The notes below the pieces were generated by a model, which was not told the origin of the DNA, did not search any database, and saw nothing but the letters and a program-made list of their open reading frames with translations. A stretch of 64,000 bases of DNA. Source: Pelagibacterium luteolum (GTDB lineage: Bacteria; Pseudomonadota; Alphaproteobacteria; Rhizobiales; Devosiaceae). This document shows positions 26,761 to 35,189 of this stretch, piece after piece; position 1 is the stretch's first letter, and each line of letters starts with the position of its first letter. The stretch spans positions 124,001-188,000 of the forward strand of contig NZ_FNCS01000004.1 of NCBI RefSeq assembly GCF_900100665.1, written 5' to 3'. The position numbers and the translations under genes are program-made.

Positions 26761-27762
26761 CTAGACGATGGCCTTGCCCTCGGCGTCGAAGCGGTGCTGC
26801 TTGGTCCTGTCGAAGCTGACGAAGACCCGGGAATCGGGGGCGAAATAATGCTCGCCGAACAGGCGCGCCGTAAGGAGACCGACCTTTTCGTTGCGCAGAT
26901 AGAGATTGGTGTCGGCGCCCAATTGTTCGATATGGACGACGTCGCATGAGAGATCGCCAGACGTCGGCGAGACGCTGACGTGTTCGGGGCGCACGCCAAT
27001 GGTTTTCGCACTGGTCTCGCCGAGCGCTGCGGCGTCGAGAAAGTTCATCTGCGGTGAGCCGATAAAACCGGCGACGAACATGTTGGCGGGACGATTGTAG
27101 AGATCCATAGGCGAGCCGATCTGTTCGATCCGGCCCGCATTCATGACGACGATCTTGTCGGCCAAGGTCATGGCCTCGACCTGGTCGTGGGTGACATAGA
27201 CCATGGTGGCCGAAAGCTCGCGATGCAGGCGGGCAATCTCGAGCCGCGTGTTGACCCGCAGCGCGGCGTCGAGGTTCGATAGGGGTTCGTCAAAAAGGAA
27301 AAGCTTCGGCTTGCGCACCACGGCGCGCCCGATGGCGACGCGCTGGCGCTGCCCGCCGGAGAGTTCGGCCGGGCGGCGTTCGAGCAGCGGATCGAGGCCG
27401 AGCATTTTGCTGGCCACCCCGACCCGGTCCTCGATCTCGGACTTGGCGGCGCCCTCCTGCTTCATGGCAAGCGACATGTTGCCCTTGACGGTCAGGTGCG
27501 GATAGAGCGCGTAGGATTGGAACACCATGGCAATGCCGCGCTTGGCGGGCGGGGTGGTGTTGACCGGCTGGCCGGCAATCTTCACCGTGCCCGAACTTGC
27601 GTCCTCGAGCCCGGCGATGATGCGCAAAAGCGTCGACTTCCCGCAACCCGACGGCCCGACGAAAATCACGAACTCGCCGTCCTCGACCGTGAGGTCGATG
27701 CCGTGCAGGACATCGGTCGAACCGAAGGTTTTCTTGATGCCGTTCAGTTCAAGGGCATTCAT
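26761..27762 (-). CDS. Sugar ABC transporter ATPase (UgpC/MsmX type)
   Basis: 333 aa. Walker [24 protein letters not shown], signature [30 protein letters not shown], then a C-terminal TOBE-like domain (GSPQMNFLDA, IGVRPEHVSV). Start at 27762 (MNALELNGIKKTFGS); an upstream in-frame extension of 20 residues runs through repeat-derived sequence and is rejected. It probably energises the two permeases at 29713-31487, from which it is separated by the oxidoreductase gene and nearly 900 bp of repeats. Confidence 0.93.
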   Translation of the reverse strand: MNALELNGIKKTFGSTDVLHGIDLTVEDGEFVIFVGPSGCGKSTLLRIIAGLEDASSGTVKIAGQPVNTTPPAKRGIAMVFQSYALYPHLTVKGNMSLAMKQEGAAKSEIEDRVGVASKMLGLDPLLERRPAELSGGQRQRVAIGRAVVRKPKLFLFDEPLSNLDAALRVNTRLEIARLHRELSATMVYVTHDQVEAMTLADKIVVMNAGRIEQIGSPMDLYNRPANMFVAGFIGSPQMNFLDAAALGETSAKTIGVRPEHVSVSPTSGDLSCDVVHIEQLGADTNLYLRNEKVGLLTARLFGEHYFAPDSRVFVSFDRTKQHRFDAEGKAIV

Positions 27763-28660
27763 GGGCAGCGGCCTTCCGGGGAGACGAGGATTGGGGTGTG
27801 GAGCGTTGACGGGGCCCCGCAAGCGCTGCGCGAGTGGCGACGGCGCATGGGCCCTCGGGTCAAGCCCGAGGGTGACGGTTGGAGGGCGTGGGGCGCCGGT
27901 GGGGACCGGCGCGCCGATGGTTTCGAGGTGGCGACGAACGGATGGGTAAAGAGTTGCTTGATGCAGGGTCGCGCTGTGCCATGGAGGCTGGTTGGTGCGT
28001 GTGCCACGCGCCTGCCGCTGCGGGACGGGTGTGTGAATGCCACGCGGGCCAACCCACCGTCGTCATCCCGGCCTTGAGCCAAGACCCAGTATGCTCGGAC
28101 GTGGTGGTTGGAATGCACGTGGCGTCGGCGCGGGGCCGCCTTTGTGCAAGAGCTGCGGGCGCGGAGGATACTGGGGCCCGGGTCTTCGCCCGGGATGACG
28201 GTTTGAGATGGCGGCAGCGAAGGGACGAACGCGCAGGGGATGACGGTGGGGGAAATCGGGGGCGTTGGTGGGTTCCGGTCGGCGCTGGGCAAGCGGCGTG
28301 CGCGAATAGGCCCTCGGGTCGAACCCGAGGGTGACGGTTTGGGAGTGCGAAACGTTGCTGAGGACTGGGGCGCTGCGGCCAACCCACCGTCGTCATCCCG
28401 GCCTCGAGCCGGAACCCAGTATGCTCGGGCGTGCTGGTTGGAATGCACGTGGCGTCGGCGCGGGGCCGCCTTTGTGCAAGAGCTGCGGGCGCGGAGGATA
28501 CTGGGTCCCGGGTCTTCGCCCGGGATGATGGTTTGAGATGGCGGCAGCGAAGTGAGGACCTGGTCCGGGATGGCGGCGGAGGCAGCAGAGGGTCCTAGTG
28601 ACCCCGCACTTGCGGATGCCACGCATGGGATGGTGGTGGGTGGGAGCGCAATGGGCATCA
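27763..28660. repeat. Repeat-rich intergenic field
   Basis: About 900 bp without a convincing gene. It contains a CCTCGGGTCAAGCCCGAGG palindrome at 27852-27870 and a variant near 28310-28345. Two near-identical copies of a unit of about 170 bp start at 28049 and 28379 (offset 330 bp). Each copy has facing REP halves (TCATCCCGGCCT... and ...CGCCCGGGATGA) around a shared GTGGCGTCGGCGCGGGGCCG core. Open frames here are repeat-derived and have proline/arginine-rich translations, so I do not call them. Confidence 0.75.
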
Positions 28661-29716
28661 TCAGAGATCCACCGGCTTGCCAGTGCGGATGGATTGGTCG
28701 GCGGCGAGGCAGATGCGGAGGGATTGGATGGCGTCGGACATGTGGCGGGTGAGGTCGATGTCCTCGGTGATGGCGCTATAGACATAGGCCTGCTCTCTGG
28801 CGCAAAGGGCGTCGTGGCCGGGTTCGCCCTCCATGGAGAGCATTTCGTCTTCGTGGATGAACTGGCCCGAACCGTCGAGATCGGCGCGGTGGATGCGGAT
28901 GCGGTCGGTCTTGGTGTGGGTTTCGTGATCGGAGGATTTGGCGCCTTCGTCCATGACGATCGAGACCGAGCCCTTTGGGGTCATGATGTCTTTAACGAAA
29001 AACGCGGTTTCCGAAATCATCGGACCCCAGGCGGCCTCGTACCAGCCGACCGATCCGTCATCGAAGGTGACCTGAAGGTGGCCGTAATTATACATGTCGG
29101 GCGCGATTTCATCGGACAGCCGGACGCCCATGCCGCGCACCTGGACGGGCTCGGCGTCGGTGATCTGGCACATGACGTCGACATAATGGACGCCGCAATC
29201 AACGATTGGGCTCGTGGTCTCCATCAGCGTCTTGTGGGTCTGCCAGAAACGGCCGGCGGACTGCTGATTGAGATTCATGCGAAAGACATAAGGCCCACCA
29301 AGCGCACGGGCTTCGGCGATGAGGCGCACCCATGAGGGGTGGTGGCGCAGGATGTAGCCGACGACGAGTTTCTTCCCCAAACGCGTGGCGGTTTCAACGA
29401 CACGCTCGGCATCGGCGACAGTGGTGGCGAGGGGTTTTTCGATAAAGACATGCGCGCCCGCTTCCATGGCGGCGATGGCGTAATCGGCATGGCTGTCGGA
29501 ATAGGTGTTGATCGAGGCGAGGTCGGGCGTGGTTGCGGCAAGGGCCTCGGAATAGTCCGTCCAGTGCGGATAGGCTTCAAGGCCCGCCGGCACGCTGTCT
29601 GACGAGCGGGTGACGAGGCCGACGATCTCGTAGCCGGGGTGGTTGTGATAGGCCATGGCGTGGGCGCGGCCCATGTTTCCAAGGCCGGCGACGAGGACGC
29701 GGATGGGGGTGCTCAT
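28661..29716 (-). CDS. Gfo/Idh/MocA family oxidoreductase
   Basis: 351 aa. N-terminal Rossmann fold with LVAGLGNMGRAHAMAY and the conserved EKPLATT motif whose lysine acts in catalysis. The C-terminal domain contains the expected DCGVHYVDVMCQI (aspartate-histidine pair). NAD(P)-dependent oxidation or reduction of a sugar derivative in the cytoplasm. It overlaps the upstream permease gene by four bases, so it belongs to the amino-sugar import operon. Its exact substrate is unknown. Confidence 0.9.
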   Translation of the reverse strand: MSTPIRVLVAGLGNMGRAHAMAYHNHPGYEIVGLVTRSSDSVPAGLEAYPHWTDYSEALAATTPDLASINTYSDSHADYAIAAMEAGAHVFIEKPLATTVADAERVVETATRLGKKLVVGYILRHHPSWVRLIAEARALGGPYVFRMNLNQQSAGRFWQTHKTLMETTSPIVDCGVHYVDVMCQITDAEPVQVRGMGVRLSDEIAPDMYNYGHLQVTFDDGSVGWYEAAWGPMISETAFFVKDIMTPKGSVSIVMDEGAKSSDHETHTKTDRIRIHRADLDGSGQFIHEDEMLSMEGEPGHDALCAREQAYVYSAITEDIDLTRHMSDAIQSLRICLAADQSIRTGKPVDL

Positions 29717-30552
29717 TTGACGGCTCCCGATGTAATGCCGCGGATCAATTGCCGCGAGAAGATGAGATAGAGAACCAGAACCGGGATGATGGCGAGGGTG
29801 AGCGCTGCCAGAACCGCGTTCCAGTTGGTGACGAACTGGCCGATGAACACCTGGGCGCCGAGCGTGACGGTTTTGGTGGATTCGGCGGGGGCGAGGATCA
29901 GGGGGAACCAGAGGTCGTTCCAGATCGGGATCATCGTGAAGACCGCAACCGTCGCCATGGCGGGGCGGACCAGCGGCAGGACCAGGGTGAAAAAGATCTT
30001 GTATTCCGACAACCCGTCGATGCGGCCGGCGTTTTTGAGATCGTCGGAAACGGTGCGCATGAACTCCGAAAGGATGAAGATGGCCAGCGGCAGGCCCTGG
30101 GCGGTGTAGACGAGGATCAGCGCCGTGTGGGTGTTGACCAGGCCCGTGGCGACCATCATCTGCAAGATCGCCACGGTGCCCAGCCGAATGGGAATCATGA
30201 TGCCCAGGGCGAGATAAAGGCCCATCAGCGGATTGAACTTGAAGCGGTATTCCGAGAGCGCAAAGGCGGCCATGGCGCCAAAGAGGAGGACGCAGAACAG
30301 CGAGGCGATGGTGACGATCAGCGAGTTCTGAAAGTAGAGCAGGAAATTGCCCTGGCTGGTGACGGTCTCGAACCCGACAAGCGAAAAGCTTTCAGGGTTG
30401 GGGAGGGCCAGGGGATCATTGAAGATGTCGCGGCGAGCCTTGAAGGCATTGACGACGATGACGAACACCGGAAACAGCGCCAGGAGCGTATAGGCAATAA
30501 GGATCGCGTGCGAGGCGATGGTGCGGGTAAGGGACGACCGGGCGGTGCTCAT
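29713..30552 (-). CDS. Sugar ABC transporter permease (MalG type)
   Basis: 279 aa, six predicted transmembrane segments, MalG-like: N-terminal IAYTLLALFPVFVIVVNAFK, EAA loop DLKNAGRIDGLSEYKIFFTLVLPLVRP, and C-terminal FSRQLIRGITSGAVK. In this loop the usual EAA is changed to KNA. Overlaps both the preceding permease stop (one base) and the following oxidoreductase start (four bases). Confidence 0.91.
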   Translation of the reverse strand: MSTARSSLTRTIASHAILIAYTLLALFPVFVIVVNAFKARRDIFNDPLALPNPESFSLVGFETVTSQGNFLLYFQNSLIVTIASLFCVLLFGAMAAFALSEYRFKFNPLMGLYLALGIMIPIRLGTVAILQMMVATGLVNTHTALILVYTAQGLPLAIFILSEFMRTVSDDLKNAGRIDGLSEYKIFFTLVLPLVRPAMATVAVFTMIPIWNDLWFPLILAPAESTKTVTLGAQVFIGQFVTNWNAVLAALTLAIIPVLVLYLIFSRQLIRGITSGAVK

Positions 30553-31487
30553 CAGAACTGATACCTCCGCATGCGCGTCTGTATGCCAAAAAGATAGATC
30601 GAGACGCCGACAAGGATGATGAGGAACATCATGGTGGCGATGGCCGAGCCCATGTTCGGGTCACCCTGTTGCAGTTGGAAGCCAAAGAAGGTGCGATAGA
30701 GCAACGTGCCCAAGATGTCGGTGGAGCCGTTCGGTCCTGCCTGCGCGCCCTGGGAAACGTAGATGAGATCGAAAGCGTTGAAATTGCCCACGAAGGTCAG
30801 GATCGAAATGATGCCGATGGTGGGCAGGATCAGCGGTAGCTGAATCTTGAAGAACTGCTTGTAGCCGGTCAGCCCATCGATCTCGGCGGCTTCGATGATC
30901 TCGTCGGGGATCGAAAGGAGGGCGGCGTAGATCAGCATCATGGGGATGCCGACGAACTGCCAGACTGAAACGAGCGCCAAAGTGGTGAGCGCTGCGCCTT
31001 CCTGGCCGAGCCATGGGGAGAACAGCGAGCGCATGCCGATGGCGTCGAGCATGTTGGGCGCGATGCCCCAGAGCGGAGAGAGGATCAGCTTCCAGACAAA
31101 GCCCACGATCACGAAGGAGAGGATTGTGGGGATGAAGATGGCGGTGCGGTAAAAGCCGCGCAGGCGGAGATTGGGGTTCGACAGGATGGCGGCGAGGAGG
31201 ATGCCGATCGGATTCTGCACCAGCATGTGGATGATGAAGAACCATGTGTTGTTCCAGAGCGCGTTCCAGAAGTTCGCCGACCAGCGCGGGTCGCCGAACA
31301 GCGTCTGGAAATTGCGCAAGCCCACAAAGCCGCGCTGGCCGTCGATCGGGCCAAACAGCGATTGAAAGAGGGTCGAAAACAGCGGGATGATCATGATGGC
31401 GGTGTAAACGATCACCGCGGGTGCGAGGAACACGGCGATGTGCCAGCGTCGGGCGGGTTTTTGCGCGGGCGTGGCGGTGGCCGTCAT
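30552..31487 (-). CDS. Sugar ABC transporter permease (MalF type)
   Basis: 311 aa with MalF-like topology: VFLAPAVIVYTAIMIIPLFSTLFQSL near the N-terminus and the EAA loop EIIEAAEIDGLTGYKQFFKIQLPLILPTI. Its stop shares one base with the next permease start (TGATG). The 387-bp gap to the binding-protein gene is filled with palindromic repeats. Confidence 0.91.
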   Translation of the reverse strand: MTATATPAQKPARRWHIAVFLAPAVIVYTAIMIIPLFSTLFQSLFGPIDGQRGFVGLRNFQTLFGDPRWSANFWNALWNNTWFFIIHMLVQNPIGILLAAILSNPNLRLRGFYRTAIFIPTILSFVIVGFVWKLILSPLWGIAPNMLDAIGMRSLFSPWLGQEGAALTTLALVSVWQFVGIPMMLIYAALLSIPDEIIEAAEIDGLTGYKQFFKIQLPLILPTIGIISILTFVGNFNAFDLIYVSQGAQAGPNGSTDILGTLLYRTFFGFQLQQGDPNMGSAIATMMFLIILVGVSIYLFGIQTRMRRYQF

Positions 31488-31874
31488 GGGTTGGATCTTT
31501 CGCGTTCGGGCGCCTGTGGTCTAACCGCGAGCTTGGCGCATACTGGGTCCCGGCTCAAGGCCGGGATGACGGTTGGGGCGTGGGTGACGATGTGGCCATC
31601 TTTGGCTCGGTAGTCCCGCACCCCGGCCCTCTCCCCTGACGGGAGAGGGGAAGCGAGGCTTGGGTTGCTTGGAGCCTCTGAGGTTCACGCAAGCTAAGAG
31701 TAGGGCGCGAGGACAGTGCCGATAGCGAGCTTGGCGCATACTGGGTCCCGGCTCAGGGCCGGGATGACGGTTGTGGAGGGGCGAGGCGGTGCCTCTCCCA
31801 CTCCCTGTCACGCCGGGCGAAGACCCGGGGTCCAGTATGCTCCCGGCCGGTGTCGATCCGGCCCCTGCTTGCCC
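31488..31874. repeat. Intergenic cluster of palindromic repeats
   Basis: No gene. Two copies of a unit reading GCGAGCTTGGCGCATACTGG then GTCCCGGCTC and GGCCGGGATGACGGTT occur at 31527-31575 and 31725-31773. A copy in the other orientation is at 31803-31845 (CGCCGGGCGAAGACCCGG, then TCCAGTATGCTC). A CACCCCGGCCCTCTCCCC/GGGAGAGGGG palindrome lies at 31617-31665. The region separates the binding-protein gene from the permeases and could stabilise its mRNA. Confidence 0.75.
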
Positions 31875-33137
31875 TTACTCGTACATGCCCGGTGTGTACC
31901 AGCTGTCGAGTCCGGCCTGGATGGCGGCGGCAGCGTCTTCTGGGGTTTCGGCACCCGAGAGGACGTTGGAGGCGTGCAGCCAGTTGTCGTTTTCCAGGTT
32001 CGGCGTACCGCGCGACAGGATCTGGTAGGTCGGGCGGATGGTGGACTCGCAATCCTGACGCCAGGAGACGAACTCATTGGCGAGCTCGTTTTCGATGGTG
32101 ACGGGCTCGTTCGAGAGGGCAAAGAACCCCGGCAGGGCGTTGGAATAGAGCGAGGCGAATTCGCTCGATGCCACCCAGGACAGGAAGGTGCGGGCCGCTT
32201 CGGCGTTGGGGCTGGCAGCGTTCAGCCCGATGCCGATGTCGTTGTGGTCCGAAATGTAGCAGGTGTCGCCTTCGGCCGGGACCGGGGGCGGGAAGGCGCC
32301 GAGCGCGAAATCGGCCTGCTCTTCAAACAGAGCGATTTCCCACGAACCGGCGGGGAAGATGGCGGCGCGGCCAAGCGTAAAGAGGTTCTGGCTGTCGGGA
32401 TAGGTCTGAGCCTGATAGCCCTCGCCGGCATATTCGCCCCAGCGGCCGAGGACACGGAGGGGTTCGACCCATTCCTCGTCGGTGAATTTGGCATCGCCTG
32501 AAATCAGCGCCAGACGACCCTCTTCGCCGGCCCAATAGGCCGGGCCGATATTGTGGTAGCCCATGGAGGCCGATTCCCACTGGTCCACCGAACCGATGGC
32601 GAGCGGGATATAGGTGCCGTCTTCCTGGATGGCGTCGAGGACGGCGAAGAATTCTTCTTCCGTCGTGGGTTCTTCAAGGCCGAGTTCGGCAAAGGCATCG
32701 GCGTTATAGATAAAGCCGTGGATCACCGATGCCATGGGGACGCAGAAGGTCTGCGAGCCATCATCGGTCGACCATGCGGATTTGGCGACGTCGGAGAACC
32801 CGTCCATGCCCTGGAGATCGGTGAGATCGGCGAGATAGCCGTCCTGGAACAGGGCGAGCGAGGCATCGAACGGACGGCAGGTGATGATGTCGCCGGCCGA
32901 ACCCGCATCGAGCTTGGCGTTGAGCGCGGCATTGTATTCGGTGGGTGCTGTGGGGGCGAAATTGACGGTGATGCCCGGATGGGCGGCCTCGAAGGCCGGG
33001 ATCAGGGTATCCTGCCAGATGGTCAGATCGTCATTGCGCCAGCTTTCGATCGTCAGCTCCTGGGCCAGCGATGGCGCTGCCGTAAGGGCGATGACGAAAC
33101 CGGCACTGGTGCACAGCAGTTTCGATTTGGAGATCAT
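31875..33137 (-). CDS. Extracellular solute-binding protein family 1 (amino-sugar importer)
   Basis: 420 aa. Signal peptide (MISKSKLLCTSAGFVIALTA to about LAQE). SBP_bac_1 features: PAFEAAHPGITVNFAPT, GYLADLTDLQGMDGFSDVAKS, AAIFPAGSWEIALFEEQADFALG. The start at 33137 follows GAGGAAAC. Located between the MurQ-like gene and the permeases, all on the minus strand. Given NagA and a NagB-II-like enzyme across the divergent promoter, N-acetylglucosamine or a chito- or muro-saccharide is the likely ligand (inference). Confidence 0.9.
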   Translation of the reverse strand: MISKSKLLCTSAGFVIALTAAPSLAQELTIESWRNDDLTIWQDTLIPAFEAAHPGITVNFAPTAPTEYNAALNAKLDAGSAGDIITCRPFDASLALFQDGYLADLTDLQGMDGFSDVAKSAWSTDDGSQTFCVPMASVIHGFIYNADAFAELGLEEPTTEEEFFAVLDAIQEDGTYIPLAIGSVDQWESASMGYHNIGPAYWAGEEGRLALISGDAKFTDEEWVEPLRVLGRWGEYAGEGYQAQTYPDSQNLFTLGRAAIFPAGSWEIALFEEQADFALGAFPPPVPAEGDTCYISDHNDIGIGLNAASPNAEAARTFLSWVASSEFASLYSNALPGFFALSNEPVTIENELANEFVSWRQDCESTIRPTYQILSRGTPNLENDNWLHASNVLSGAETPEDAAAAIQAGLDSWYTPGMYE

Positions 33138-33207
33138 GATGTTTCCTCTGCTTTGTTGAACCCTCCGGCTTGCAAGTCGGCGGGCCTTCCCTCTTGTCGT
33201 CATGCGT

Positions 33208-34110
33208 TCAGCGCTGGCTTAGCACCGCCAGCGCCTTGCGCACGACACCGTCCGATTGCGCAAGCAGGGCTTGCGCGTCGGACAGATTTTTTGCACCCGC
33301 TGCGATCAGGATGGCGGGTTTGACTATGTTGTTGGCCATGGACATCGCCTGCGCCGCCGCCTCGGGGGTGACCCCGGCAATGCGCGCGACGATGCCGGTG
33401 GCGCGCAAGATGAGCTTGGCGTTGTCGGCGGTGACATTGACCATGAGATTGTCGTGCACATGCCCGAGACGCACCCCGATAAGGGTCGAGAGCATGTTGA
33501 GCGTCGCTTTTTGCGCCGTGCCCGCCGCCATGCGGGTTGAGCCCGAAATGACCTCGGCGCCGGTAGCGAGCAGAATGGCTGTATCGGCGTCTTCGAGCAA
33601 AGGTGTGTGCGCATTGCCGGCAATGCCGACGGTCTTTGCGCCAAGCGCCTTGGCGCGGCGGAGGCCGGCGACCGTGTAGCGCGTGGTGCCGCTGGCCGAA
33701 AGGCAGATCACGCAGTCATTTGGGCCGGCATCGACTGTTTCGATATCGGCGGCTCCGGCGTCGGCATCGTCTTCCGGGCCGCCTAGCAATTCATGGGTCA
33801 TCGCCATGCCGCCGGCCATGAGGATCACGATGCGGTCGCGCGCCACGCCATAGGTCTGGGGGATTTCCAGCGCATCGGACAGCGCGATGAGGCCGGGGCT
33901 GCCGGCGGCGAGATAGATGAGGCGACCGCCTGAGCGCAGCGCGTCAATCGCGAGGTCGGCGGCTTTGGCGATCTGGTGAATGGCGGGGGTGACAGCATCG
34001 AGGCCAGCCTTTTGGCTATCGAGCAGGGTGGACAGGATCGTTGCGTCGTCCCAGGCATCGAGACCCGAAAAACGCGGATCGGTCATCTCCGTCGCGGCCA
34101 TGGCATTCAT
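33208..34110 (-). CDS. MurQ-like SIS-domain protein (N-acetylmuramic acid 6-phosphate etherase family)
   Basis: 300 aa, MurQ length. MurQ cleaves MurNAc-6-phosphate to GlcNAc-6-phosphate and lactate. The family signatures VISGSTRMAAGTAQK, LGHVHDNLMVNVTADNAKL and GPEDDADAG are clear, and both catalytic-glutamate positions are kept (DALEIPQTYG and GPEDDADAG). However, the glycine loop usually written GTSGR is GSPGLIALSDA here, so substrate binding may differ. Start 34110 is tentative; 34101 (MAATEM) is possible. First gene of the minus-strand importer operon, divergent from the regulator. Confidence 0.78.
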   Translation of the reverse strand: MNAMAATEMTDPRFSGLDAWDDATILSTLLDSQKAGLDAVTPAIHQIAKAADLAIDALRSGGRLIYLAAGSPGLIALSDALEIPQTYGVARDRIVILMAGGMAMTHELLGGPEDDADAGAADIETVDAGPNDCVICLSASGTTRYTVAGLRRAKALGAKTVGIAGNAHTPLLEDADTAILLATGAEVISGSTRMAAGTAQKATLNMLSTLIGVRLGHVHDNLMVNVTADNAKLILRATGIVARIAGVTPEAAAQAMSMANNIVKPAILIAAGAKNLSDAQALLAQSDGVVRKALAVLSQR

Positions 34111-34393
34111 GACCGCACCGTTGCGTGAGAAGACCTGATGTGCATGCTGCCCCTGCGTGGCATGCCAACCCTCCTGTTCAACTCGATAATGCCAAAAAAA
34201 TACCACTTGTCCAGTGGTGTGTTAAGAATTTCTGGGGGCCGTATCTGCATAGAGACCGGAAAGGCTGCGATGCCTGGCGTATCGCAAGTTTTTACGAAAT
34301 TTCCGCTCTGGCCGCTTGGCCAATGGTCTATTATTGGTATTATGCGCCGAACAAGGGCGTCCCGGCAGCACAGCGGGGCGGGGGAGCGGTCCG
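34111..34393. promoter_or_regulatory. Divergent promoter/operator region of the amino-sugar locus
   Basis: 283 bp between the MurQ-like gene and the HutC-type regulator. It contains an inverted repeat ACCACT-N5-AGTGGT at 34202-34218 and a sigma-70-like promoter TTGGCC (34316-34321), 16-bp spacer, TATTAT (34338-34343). The spacer includes a repeated TTGGT/ATGGT half-site. Such TGGT/ACCA elements resemble operators of NagQ/DasR-type regulators (inference). Confidence 0.5.
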
Positions 34394-35155
34394 ATGCGCT
34401 TGACCATCGAGGACATATTCCGGCAAACGGCCGGCGTCAAAACCGGCGGGCCGCTGTATCTGCGGCTGCGCCGTGCCATTGAGGACGCCGTGACCACGGG
34501 CCTCGTCATTCCCGGCGACGCGCTGCCATCCGAACGCGATATCGCGGCGACTGCAGACGTCTCGCGGGTGACCGTGCGCAAGGCAGTGCAGCATCTGGTG
34601 GCCGACGGCATTCTGGTGCAGCGGCACGGCTCCGGCACCTTTGTTGCGCCGCAGGTGCAAAAGGTCGAGCAATCGCTTTCGAGCCTGACATCCTTTACCG
34701 AGGACATGGCGCGGCGTGGCATGAATTTGACCTCCGAATGGCTTGATCGCGGGCTTTATGATCCCTCGCCCGAAGAAACCGTAATTCTCGGGCTCGGCTC
34801 GGGAGAAAAGGTCGCGCGGATTGCGCGGCTGCGCATTGCGGACGGCAACCCATTGGCCATCGAACGTGCCTCGCTGGCCGCATCGGTGCTGCCTGATCCC
34901 GACGCGATCGGGACGTCGCTTTATGCCAAGCTCGATGAAACCGGCCATCGCCCGGTGCGGGCCATCCAGCGCATTGCCGCGGTCAATCTGGGCAAGGCGG
35001 ACGCCGAATTGCTCGACGTCGCGGCAGGGGTGGCGAGTTTGAAGATCGAGCGCACATCCTATCTCGCATCGGGGCGGATCGTCGAATTCACCCGTTCGAT
35101 CTATCGCGGCGATGCCTATGACTTCGTGGCTGAGCTGCGCCTTCCGGCGAAATAG
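34394..35155 (+). CDS. HutC-subfamily GntR regulator with UTRA domain (NagQ-like)
   Basis: 253 aa. Winged helix about residues 20-85 (GPLYLRLRRAIEDAV, LPSERDIAATADVSRVTVRKAVQHLV, QRHGSGTFV) and a UTRA ligand domain (from about residue 100: SLTSFTEDMARRGM, ... IERTSYLASGRIVEFTRSIYRGDAYDFV). NagQ/NagR/DasR members bind GlcNAc-6P or GlcN-6P. Start at 34394 follows GGGGGAG; the longer frame from 34316 starts in the promoter. Directly upstream of the deaminase and deacetylase genes. Confidence 0.9.
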   Translation: MRLTIEDIFRQTAGVKTGGPLYLRLRRAIEDAVTTGLVIPGDALPSERDIAATADVSRVTVRKAVQHLVADGILVQRHGSGTFVAPQVQKVEQSLSSLTSFTEDMARRGMNLTSEWLDRGLYDPSPEETVILGLGSGEKVARIARLRIADGNPLAIERASLAASVLPDPDAIGTSLYAKLDETGHRPVRAIQRIAAVNLGKADAELLDVAAGVASLKIERTSYLASGRIVEFTRSIYRGDAYDFVAELRLPAK

Positions 35156-35189
35156 CAGTTTTGCCTCTCATTTTATTTCAGGAGACACC

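Noticed and set aside
28049-28550. Two direct repeats considered as a possible CRISPR array
   Set aside because: Only two units of about 170 bp at 330-bp spacing, internally palindromic, without short regular repeats or spacers and without cas genes.
27759-28661. Long minus-strand open frame with repeated segments
   Set aside because: It is produced by the GC-rich palindromic repeats; the translation is a proline/arginine/serine-rich duplication with no recognisable domain.
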